Program-made: the position numbers and the translations under genes
Notes under the pieces: model-generated
What the model was told of the DNA's origin: nothing
Seen by the model: only the letters and a program-made list of their open reading frames with translations
The model's database searches: none
Shown here: positions 1 to 10,700 of the stretch, one piece after another
Position numbering within the stretch: the first letter of the stretch is position 1
Layout of the letters: the number at the start of each line of letters is the position of its first letter
Source: Baffinella frigidus
Lineage: Eukaryota > Cryptophyceae > Cryptomonadales > Baffinellaceae
Reading direction: 5' to 3'
Assembly (NCBI GenBank): GCA_026770585.1
Contig: MU646305.1
Coordinates: forward strand, 214,830-229,178
Length of the DNA stretch: 14,349 nucleotides

Positions 1-146
1 TTCTCCCCCCCCACTCTCTTCCAGCACCGTGCTTGGGTCCCAGGTTTCAGGGCTTAGGGTGGAACACGTACACATCGCCGTCGGTATACTCCACCTGTAC
101 CTGCCTATGAGATCCCTGCAGGAGTCCCTCATGACTCTAAACACCC
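1..146. other. Upstream intron, no exon recognised
   Basis: A pyrimidine tract and CCAG are followed by a short stretch ending CCCAG at 41, then G-rich TTTCAGGG/TTAGGG-like sequence. It could be a remnant of an earlier exon edge, but no helicase motif is readable. Confidence 0.35.
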
Positions 147-303
147 ATATCCTAGCTCTCTCCCACTTGATTTCGTCTCGTCCTTGTCAACATTCAACCG
201 TCATTATTAGTTCAAAGGAGGATTTCCAGTACAAATCAACTGTCCATCTACGGCTAAATGTTTTTAATGATGAGACGAAATCAAGTGGGACAGAGCTAGA
301 TAT
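147..303. mobile_element. TIR element (MITE-like), 157 bp
   Basis: Arms at 147-180 and 270-303 are inverted copies with few mismatches, sharing the core TCCCACTTGATTTCGTCTC. There is no coding capacity. An echo of exon A starts 17 bp after its right end. Confidence 0.75.
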
Positions 304-319
304 CGGGGCTGCCGTCCAG

Positions 320-342
320 GCGCATCGCGGTGAGGGTGCGGA
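320..342 (+). pseudogene. Exon A echo (5' edge)
   Basis: The sequence CCAG then GCGCATCGCGGTGAGGG resembles the start of exon A (GTGCACCGCGAGGCGAAGG) with its acceptor AG. It is short, so chance similarity is possible. Confidence 0.45.
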
Positions 343-402
343 TTGCTGATTGTCGGTTTGTGTGTGTGCGCTTCTGAACCTTAACCCCTAACCCCAACGC
401 AG

Positions 403-460
403 GTGCACCGCGAGGCGAAGGCGCTGAGCGGCAAGCGGCTCCGCACCCTCCTCCTCGCGG
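403..460 (+). CDS. Helicase exon A (before the GG doublet)
   Basis: It reads VHREAKALSGKRLRTLLLAG, the last Gly codon being completed by exon B. This fits the segment after motif Ia (QV...F) and before the GG doublet in DDX21-type helicases. The acceptor is AACGCAG, the donor GTCAAC, and the exon leaves one base over (phase 1). A C-rich CCCTAA-like tract lies directly before the acceptor. Confidence 0.85.
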
Positions 461-744
461 GTCAACCCCTACACCCCAAGCCCTATACCACAAACCCCTG
501 ACCTCCAAGTTCTAAACCCTCTACCCCAAACCCAATATACCCTATACCCTATACCCCAAACCCCAAACCCCAAACCCCAAACCTGAAACCCCAATCACTA
601 AACCCCACACCCCAAACCCCACACCCTACACTCCACACCCCACACCCTACACTCCACTCCCGAAACCCCAAACCCCAAACCCCAAACCCTCAACCCTGTA
701 TCCCAAACCCCAAATCCTGAATTCTGAACCCTAGCCCCTGAACC

Positions 745-804
<60 letters not shown>

Positions 805-3800
805 ACCCTGCACACTAGGCGGTGCCGCGATGGACCCGCAGCAGAAAGCGCTCAAGGAGGGGGTGCACATCGTCGTGGGGACGCCCGGGCGCACGGTCGA
901 CTTGCTGCGGGGGCGGCAGCTGTTGTTTTCGAGGGTGCGGCACTTCGTGCTGGATGAAGCCGACTACCTGCTCGACGCGGGGTGAGGCGGAGAATGCTAG
1001 AGGGGCCTGGTGAAAACGGAGATGTGGCGTATGTGTAGTACCTTGCATTGCCCTTGGAGCCCTTCCATGCAAAATTAGGCCAGGCGCGAGGTTGGAATGC
1101 CCTATCGTGGTACAAATGTTGACAACCCCACGTGTAATTAGGGCCCTCTTGCATTGTCGAGTGGAGACGCACATCGTGCTTGATCAGGCGGATTACCTTC
1201 TCTATGCGGCGTGAGATGCCGTGCGAGTCCCAGCTCTGTCTCATTCTATTTTGGGGGAGGCGATTTGTTTGGCACGGGCTCTGTCCCTCTGCAAAGTTGA
1301 TGGATTTGTACTGCAAACCCAGCATGTCAACTTTAGAATAGTCGGTCAACACGAGTGAGGCAGCGCTAGGAGTCTCTATCGTGCTTCTCCACGCAGGGCT
1401 GGAGGGGGGGGGTATTTCAAAGTCCATTTTTCAGGGGAAACAGTATTCAAAAGTCGATTTTGAGAAGAAAACGGCTCCAAGGGCGCCCTGCGCCCACGCT
1501 GTGTCTGGGGATGCAGTCCCGTGTAGGATGACACTAAAGTCACTCCTGGCATCCTACACGGGACTGAATCCCCACACTTTGGAGATCCGCGGTTGGCGAG
1601 AGAAAATCTACTTTGCGGAAAGCAAACGTTAGCTAGCCAGGCCTGGAAAAGACAACTGGAGCATGACCTGTAGCCTCACGCTCTACGGTGGATCAGTTCA
1701 GCTGTAGAAGCCTGTTCTCAAATGATCAAACGAACGTGATCTTTGGCGAGCAGGCTTCCACGTTTCCAACAAATTAACGGGTTCTGCGTTCTTAACAGCG
1801 GAATCTGGTTCAGGGTTCAGGGTGTAGGGTGACCTAAACCTTAAACCCTAAACCCTACACCCTAAACCCCAAACCCTAAACCCTAAACCCTAAACCCTAA
1901 ACCCTAAACCCCAAACCCTAAACCCTAAACCCCAAACCCCAAACCCTAAACCCTAAACCCTAAACCCAAAACCCAAAACCCAAAACCCAAAACCCAAAAC
2001 AAGGTTCGCAAAGGAGGTGGACTTCCTCGTATCACAGCTCCCGCGCGACGCGGGCCTGTGCCATTTCGAGTGTGTATTGGGGACGTGCCGGTACTAACTT
2101 TATGTACCGCCCGCTCAGAGGCCGGTACTAATTCCGGACGCGACTGTACCCCCTTAGAACGGGTCCGTTTTTGGAGCCATTGACGCCTTTCCATCACCAG
2201 GTTCGCGGAGGAGGTGGACTTCCTGGTGTCGCAGCTCCCGCGCGACGCGCAGGCCCTGCTCTTCTGCGCCACGCTCGCCCCGAAGGTCCCCACTCAAATT
2301 CCTCTGGTCAGATGTAGTCAAATTCCTGTGGTCAAATGTAGTCAAATTTCAGTGGTCAAACCCGAGCTTTGACATACGAGTGGTGAAACCGCACGGGCCC
2401 TGTTCTTCTGCGCCACGCACACCCCGAAGGTCCACTCGGGTTTCAACACTCGGATTTGACCACTGGGATGCGTTCACTTTGACCACAGGGGTTTGACCCT
2501 GCTCTTCAAAGCCACGTTCGTCCCGAAGGTCTGCCCCCGAGTCACCCGAGTTGTCAATCCCAGTAGTCAAATTCGAGTCCGAGTGGCTCGTAGTTGACCG
2601 CCCGTGATCAAAATCCCAGTGGTTAAAGTCGTTGAATCCGAGTGTTGACATCCGAGTGGTGAAGCAGTGGAGGCATGCCGCGTGTGCGAGGCTCATGAGA
2701 GCTACAAACACAACCCTAATCCCTAATCCCTAAACCCTAAACCCCAAACCCCAAACCCCAAACCCTAAACCCTAAACCCTAAACCCTAAACCCTAAACCC
2801 TAAACCCTCAACCCAAACCCCTAAACCCTAAACCCTAAACCCAAACACCAAACACCAAACACCAAACACCAAACCCCAAACCCCAAACAAACCCTAACCA
2901 TAAACCTAACCATAACCATAACCCAAAACCCCAAACCATAACCGCAGGTCCGAACACTCGCGGCGCGCGTATGCCAACGCCCCGTCTTCCTCGACATCTC
3001 CAACCCCCACGGCCCAAGCGGCGAAAACACCTCGGGGGAGGGGGGGGGGCGGGGCAGCTCGGTCGGGGGGGTGGAGTCGGGGAGCATAACCTGTGAGGTG
3101 ACCGCCCTGGCCCTGCGACGCTGCGCGTGGAACCCAGTCGCGTCCGGCTTAGTACTGGGTTGTGCCCAGTCGTGTCCAGATTTTTTATGAGTCGTGTCCG
3201 GACACGACTCAGCTTAGTACTAGATTTAATCTTGGGACATGACAGAATCTGCGGGTAAATGCACTCATCCCAGCCTTGTTTTGATGCCTAATATAGCATA
3301 TCCACCCATACCTTCCGCGCGGGGAGGCTTAAGATCGCCACAGATTCTGTCGTATTCCGAAATTAAAGTGTGCCAGACGTGTCCGGGTTTTCACTGAGGC
3401 GTGTCCAGTCGTGTCCGGGTGTGTACTGAGTCGTGTCCAGTCCAGTCGTGTCCAGGTGTGTACTGAGTCGTGTCCAGTCGTGTCCGGGTGTGTACTGAGT
3501 CGTGTCCAGTCGTGTCCGGGTGTGTACTGAGTCGTGTCCAGTCGTGTCCGGGTGTGTACTGAGTCGTGTCCAGTCCAGTCGTGTCCAGGTGTGTACTGAG
3601 TCGTGTCCAGTCGTGTCCGGCTGTGTACTGAGTCGTGTCCGGACACGACAGGTGCTCCGCGTGGCGGCATCCTCGCGCGCCATGGTGCTGGGGGAAGTCC
3701 TCGCGCTCCGGAGCCCACGTGCGTAACGGCTCCAATTCCCACAACTTCGCGCGCGACTGTCAACTTTTGCCCCCGCGCGAGAACCCCTCTTGCACCACAC

Positions 3801-6800
3801 TCCCAGGATGTCAATTTGAAAATAGTCCGCCAACCCGATTTCATCTCGAAAGATAACTGAATCAGTTCCCTAATTAGAGCTTCATTTAATTAGGAGGCCT
3901 AATTAAATTTACTATGCCCTAACTGATTTCTCCTATTCAACCTCTCATTGTATTGGAACTGATTCAGTCATCTCCCGAGATGAGATTGGTGGTGGGGGAA
4001 GTCCTCGTGTAGCGGAGCCCACGTGAGAACCTGCTCCAATCTCAGTTGTAGTTCCAGCCACGCCCCCGCTCTCGAAACCCTTCTAGGTGCCGAGTTTTTT
4101 TGAGTGTTTTTGAGCCACCCCTGAAAACCCGCGCGCGCAGGGCAATGCCCGGTGTTCACAAACACCAAAAGGCGGAGGCTCGAACCCCTGTTTGTACCAC
4201 AACCCCAGGATGTCAACTTACGAAGAGTCTCTGAAAACGCAGGGCGGTGCCTGCCACCAACCCTCACAGTCTGGGCAAATCGGGAAAAATGGCTCCAAAA
4301 ATCCCCTTGAAGGCCGTCGGATTCCGACGGCCTTCAAGGGGATTTGGTGTTCACCCGCACCAAGGCGGGGGCTGATTCAGCTGATTCAGTTATGTTCCGA
4401 GATTAAATCGCCCCTGAAAATGCAGGTCGGTGCCTTAGTGTTAACCAACACCAACGAGGGGGCGGCTGATAGGCGCTCGACCGTGCGTGCTAGACACACC
4501 CGGGCGAGTGTTAGGCACACCCCGGTGAGTGTTAGACACACCCCGGTGAGTGTTAGACACACCCGGGCGAGTGTTAGGCACACCCCGGTGTTTTCGCGTG
4601 TTTCCGAGCCACCCCTGAACCCGCACTGCTTTCGAGTCACCCCTGAAATCGCCCCTGAAAATGCAGGGCGGTGTCTGGTGTTCACCAACACCAAGGCGGA
4701 GGCGGTCGCGCTCGCCTCGCGCCTCGCTACATGTTCGGCCCTGCGCGTAACTCCCCCTCCATCGTTTGCTCTACACCAGCTCTCCCTCGCATGCTCCGCT
4801 CTGCAGTCACTCGCGCTCTGTACTTACCAGGAATTCGCCCTCTTTACTTTACGCTCTGCAGCAACTCGCTCTCCTTACTGCGCGCACTTTTGGGCGCCGA
4901 ACTATCCCAAAAATAAATAATTTCCCGTTAGTAACGTTCTCTCTCTCTCCTGCAGGGCGCCGCCGCCCTCCACGGCGACCTCCCGCAGTTCCAGCGCACC
5001 GCGCTGATGAACGACTTCAAGGTCCTCCTCCGAACAACCAAACTTCTCCCCGTCGAGACAGAATGAACCCTCTGGACATGGGGTGCAAACATTTCCGTCG
5101 AACACGGTTCCCGCGGAACACACCCCACCGCGAGAAATCCACTCTCTCCCGACACGCAGCGCCAGGAGAATCTCTGTTTGTCAATCTGCTGATAACCTTC
5201 TGATAATCTGCCCCACACGCGCGAGTGACCCCCGGCGGCCGCGCAGTCAGGGGCGCTGGGCTTGATGGTTTAGGCATCCCTAAACCATAAATCCTAAACC
5301 GTAAAACACCCAAATACCAAACCGTAGAACACCTGAACCCTAACCCGTAAAACACCTGAACCAGTCTGGGGCACTGGACCTGAAGTCGGCAACGGACAAT
5401 CTGATTATAACCTTGTGATAATCTGCCCCAAGCGCGCGAGTGACCCCCGGCGGCCGCGCAGTCTGGGGCGCTGGACTTGATGGTGGCCACGGACGTCGCG
5501 GCGCGCGGGATCCACGTCGACGGGTTGGACCTCGTGGTGCACTGCGGGCTGCCGGTCACCGGGTCGGGGGGCGCGCGGCGCGGGAAGAAGTCCGCTGCTG
5601 GTGACCTTCCTTCCTCGCTCTCTCTCTCTCCCTCCCTCCCTCCCTCCCTCCCTCCCTCCCCCTCCCTCCCTCCCTCCCTCCCTCTTTCTCTCTGTCTCTC
5701 TTGCTCCCGTGTCTCGCTCTCTCTCACTTCCCCCGCTGCGGTGCGTGCGCTCCTGCCCTCCCGTCTCTCCCTCCCCTGAGCCTCAGCGTTCCGCGGGCGG
5801 GGTATGTGATGCGCTCTAACGCAGCCGTGACTTAAGATGCCACCTTCCGAAAGTCAGCGACGTGGTGTCCTATGGCCCACTACGAGGTTTTCATGTTAAA
5901 AGGAATGCGATGTGGTGGGAAGAAGTCCGCTGCTGGTGACCTTTCTTCCTTTCGTATGCCTTCCTTTTTTTCTGTCTTTCTTTCTCTCTTGCTCTTCCTC
6001 CCTCGTTTTTTCTCTCTCAACTTTCCCCTTTTTTCTTATGTCTTTCTCTCTCGCTCTCCCTCCCTTTTGTTCTTTGGTGCCCTCTATATCGGTGACAAGC
6101 CTTGCCGTCCCTCTCTGCGGCGTTAGCGACCTGTCCTTCCTTCCCTGCGCTTGAGCGATAGAAATCCTTCTCTTCTTCCCCCCGCTGTGGTGTATGCGCG
6201 TCTGCCCTCCCGTCTCTCCCTCCACTGAGCCGGCGCGTCCTTCTTTGCGGTGTTTGCACCCTGCACGGCCCTTGAGCGTTCTGCGTGCGTGGTGTGTGAT
6301 GCGTTGTCAGCAAAACAGAAGATATCTGTATTCTGGTCTAATGCATTTTCAAAATTAGGTGAATAAGTGTTAACCGCAATACATGCTACGATTCCTTTTA
6401 TACTGATAGAATTACCTAAAGTGCGCGACGTGGTGTGTTTCCTCTTCTTCGTATTCTTCGTATTCTTTGTTACCCTCGAAACAGGTCCTCGATAGGCCAT
6501 CAAGCCTTGAGCTGCGTGATACAAAAGTCTACCAGCCTTAAGAACGAGCGGTGTGGTGTGTTTCCGCAGAGGTGGTGAACGTCGAAACTCTCCCTCCACT
6601 GAGCCTGAGCGTCCTTCTCTGCGCTGTTTGCACCCTGCACGGCCCTTGATCTTTCTGCGTGCGTGGTATATAGGGTATATAGGGTATATAGGGTACATAG
6701 GGTACATAGGGTACATAGGGTATATAGGGTATATAGGGTATAAAGGGTATATCCTCTCGCAAGGCTAATAGCAGAATAGGTGTGTGATGCGCGGGCGGTG

Positions 6801-7744
6801 GTGTGTCCGCAGAGGTGGTGAACGTTTCTGGCTAGACTGCAGGTTTGTGCAGTCTAGCCCCCATAAATTGGACACGAATCGTACCAGTTTTCGAATTCGT
6901 ACCCGAATTGGAAAGATTTGTTCGCCCCCTCCCTATCCGACCATGGTGTGGTGCGTGCGTGATGTGGTGTGTGTCCGCAGAGGTGGTCAACGTCGAGCAG
7001 TTCCTGCACAGGACGGGTCGCACTGCCCGCATGGGCACCACCGGTCCCCCTCCCTCCCTATATACCCTATAAACCCTGTATACCCTATATACCCTATATA
7101 CTCGGCACCACCGGTTCCCCTCCCTCCCCATATACCCTATAAACCCTATATACTCTATATACTCTATATACCCTATATACCCTATATACCATATATACCC
7201 TATATACCCTATGTACCCTCCCTCCCTAAATACCCTATAAACCCTATATACTCTATATACTCTATATATACTCTATATACCCTATATACCCTATATACCC
7301 TATATACCCTATGTACCCTATATACCCTATGTACCCTACGTACCCTAGTATACCCTATATACCCTTTATACCCTATGTACCCTCCCCCCCCCACCACCAC
7401 CTTCCTCCCTCCTCCTCCTTCCCCCTCCTCGTCCCCCTCCCTCCCCTGGCCGCGCACACACACCCCACAGCCTCGCCATTCGCCGCACGGGGTGACGGTG
7501 GTAACTTTTTGCTTTACTGACGGTAGTAACTTTTTGCTTCACTATACGTACCAAAATACGATGTACAATAAATGGACGCATGAATTGGACGTGACGGTAG
7601 TAACTGTTAGCACCTCTGGTACCCCCCCTGATCGCCTCACTGCGCGCACACCGCCCACCGCCTCACTCACCTGATCCCGGGGAGCGGTGTGGCTGTGAGG
7701 CGGGCGCGGTGTGTGTGTTTGCGTGTGCGAGAGAGAGAGAGATG

Positions 7745-7779
<35 letters not shown>

Positions 7780-10700
7780 CGAGAGAGGGAGGGAGGGAGG
7801 GAGTGAAAGAGGGAGAGATAAACCGGTGTTGATACCATCATGGCCACCATGCACCCCCCCCCGCACCTACTCCCTTGTTCGCAGACGCTGACGGCGGTAC
7901 CCACACACGGATCCCTTAAGTGGCCAGCCGGTCAAAATTGACCCGCAAGAGGTCCTAGGCAGGTCCTAGGGCCCTACGGTAGGGCGTATGCGCCCACTGG
8001 TCACCTAAGTGATACCGTCTAAAAAAAACGCACGGTGTGGATATACAGGCACGAGCCTGCTCCTGCTCGATCCCGGCGCGGGGGAAGAGGCGCTCGTCGC
8101 CCCGATCGAGCGCGAGTTTGGCGCGCCGTTCAAGCGCGTGCACCTCCCGTCCCCCTCGGACCTCTCGCTCGCCGCGGCGCAGCTCGCGACCAAGGTGCGC
8201 CTGGAGGCTGGAATACCCACACCTGGAAAAAGCCCGTCAAGGTTGATCGCTTGCGAGGTGGTGTCTGAGGTGTACCCCTTGCGACCTCTCGATCGCTGTG
8301 GCGCAGCTCGCTGGGAAGGTGGGGGGTGTCCAGGAGTTTTCACCAGCCACGCCCCCGCGCGAGGAACCCTTCATACCCGGTGTGTCCCTCCCTACTTTAG
8401 ACGTAACCGGGAGCAATCATAAGTTGACACCCTTGCAGAATAGCCCGAAAACGGGCTATTCTTCCAAAAGTTGACCTCGCGGCAGTGAGGAGTTGACTTT
8501 TGCGATTGACCACCCTCAGGTCTAGCGTAGACACGGGGAGACTCAGCGTCCAGCGAGGAACGTGCGGCTCGTTGAGGGTTCAGGGTCCAGCTCGCGATGA
8601 ATGTGGGGGGGGTCCAGCTAGCGTGATCGGTTGGCTCGCGTGATGGGTCTCTTGATCGCTGGCGATCAACCCCCGGCGGCCGCGCAGTCTGGGGCGCTGG
8701 ACTTGATGGTGGCCACGGACGTCGCGGCGCGCGGGATCCACGTCGACGGACTCGACCTCGTGGGATGCAAATATTTCCGTCGAACACGGTTCCCACGGAA
8801 CACACCCCACCGCGGGAAATCCACTCTCTCCCGACACGCAGCGCCAGGGGAATCTCGGTTTGTCGATCTGCTGATAACCTTCTGATAATCTGCCCCAAGC
8901 GCGCGAGTGGCCCCCGGCGCTGGCGCAGTCAGGGGCGCTGGACTTGATGGTGGCCACGGACGTCGCGGCGCGTGGGATCCACGTCGACCTTCCTGCCGAG
9001 CTGTGCCATAGCGTGCGAGAGTGTTAGGAAGGTGGGGCCACACCAGGAGTTGTTGCCAGCCACGCCCGAAAGGCATTCGAACCCCTTCACACCCTGGGCG
9101 TCCTTCCACAAATCCGCGAGAAAGGTGCGGCTGGTTGAGGGTTGATGGTCAAGCGCGCTAGGAAGGTGGGGGTTGTCCAGCGTGCCTGGCCGCTCGCGGC
9201 GTAGGTCGTTTCATCGCGTGCGGCGGTGATGTCACTCAGGTGTAGAGACCGTCCTCGACTATATGGCAACGCCTCAGAAGCAACTGTTTTTGAACGATTT
9301 GATTCGAAAGGATTCACGGTGCCGATTTGAGGATTTGAGGATCGGTTCGGTTAGAAAGGTCTCGAGGCTGGCCCTGTCTCGCAGAGGATGAAGGAGGTGG
9401 ATGGGGAGGCGGCGGCCATGTTGATGAAAGCTATGCGACAACACCTCACACGCACTTATTTTCGATCGATTCGATGAGGTAGATTCCCGGTGGAAAGCTG
9501 CCCCTGTTCCTCAGCTCGATGGATGTGTTGAGAACTGAAGGATCTCATGGGGAAACGCTTATAATTTACAAACCGGATTCCAATCAAAATTACCACACGT
9601 TTGCTTTAATATTACCATTAAAGGTCGTTCGGTGTAGTAAATTTCATTGAACTCAGTTTTTAAAGTAAAAGTGTTTCCATATGAGATCGCCCTGGCTCGC
9701 AGAGGATGGAGGAGGTGGATGCGGAGGCGGCAGCGATGTTGATGAAAGCGGCAGAAGCTCTCATCGCCGAGCAGGGCGCCGCGGGTCTTTCCCCCAACTC
9801 ATGCAAAAAGTTGACGCCAGCGAGATACTTAGAGCCTACGGATTGCCTGCGGGTCTTTCCCCCCCCCACCCGCCGCTCCGTGTCGAGTAGGGGCTGACGC
9901 CATAATTACGGCATCGACCGTATTACGGCATGCCGTAGGGTGCTACTGTATGCAATACGGTGCGTGCCCCCAATCTCATGTGGACACACTTACAATTTAT
10001 AAACTGAATTCAATGAAATTTATTACACAAAACGATCTTCAATAGTAATATTAAAGCAAACGTGTAGTAATTTTGATTGAAATCCAGTTTATAAATCATG
10101 AGTGTTTCTATATGAAATCACCCCTCCAGGTCACGTAGTGACTGCCCACGCGAGGCTACCTATGCGAACAGAATAAATGTCGATTGCAAACGTGTGTAGC
10201 AATTTTCATATGAAAGCCTTGATACTTTACACAAGTCCGACCGCTCAGCGGGCGGAAACGTGATCATTTGCTGACTTTTGGCGTGTTTCCTGGGCAATAA
10301 TTCAGTAATTGACTTATGAATCTGTTCGCATGGATAGCCTCGTGCGGGTGTTTTGACTTTACTGCGGGTCTCGCCCCCACCTCTTGAAGCTCTCATCGCC
10401 GAGCAGGGCGCCGCGGGTCTTTCCCTCACCTCATACAAAAAGCTAACGCCAGCGAGATACTTAGAGCCTACGGATTGCCTAGGGTAGGAGCCCCCCTCCT
10501 ACGAGTTTTAAAGCCCTTTTTGTTTTAAACGTCGTAGGAGGAGGGGGGGTTCCTACCGTAGGCTAAGGGGTCCGCTGGCGTTAGCTTGTGGCATTACAAC
10601 CACCCGTCCCTCCTGGTTATTTACGATTGGCGGATTTGTACCAGGGGGTCCACTCGAGAATGCTGAAGAGGTCTATTTACATGTGGGGTTGTAAATATTT

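Noticed and set aside
461-2945. A true chromosome end
   Set aside because: The CCCTAAA-like arrays are degenerate, interrupted by coding exons and continue into more gene, so they are interstitial.
2821-3087. Minus-strand ORFs rich in GFGV/VMVR repeats over the CCCTAAA arrays
   Set aside because: Frames without stops are expected from such short repeats; no start context or domain.
3329-3844. Minus-strand ORFs rich in HTRTRLDTTQYTPGHDW repeats
   Set aside because: They are translations of the minisatellite in three frames, lie inside an intron on the other strand and resemble no protein.
4192-4920. A 242-residue + strand ORF
   Set aside because: It spans intron, minisatellite and exon E. 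Only the RCLVFTNTK-like part in its frame is real, and it is bounded by splice sites.
5601-6154. Ser/Pro/Leu-rich ORFs
   Set aside because: They are translations of CT-rich simple repeats.
8009-8422. A 137-residue + strand ORF as a separate protein
   Set aside because: It runs through the splice sites of exon I; the exon I reading frame is a different one and matches the helicase family.
8438-8461. Rho-independent terminator
   Set aside because: The 10-bp stem with AAAA loop has no T run after it, and the setting is a eukaryotic intron.
8688-8988. A second helicase gene
   Set aside because: Only motif V copies occur, with no other helicase motif that is not already used by the main gene.
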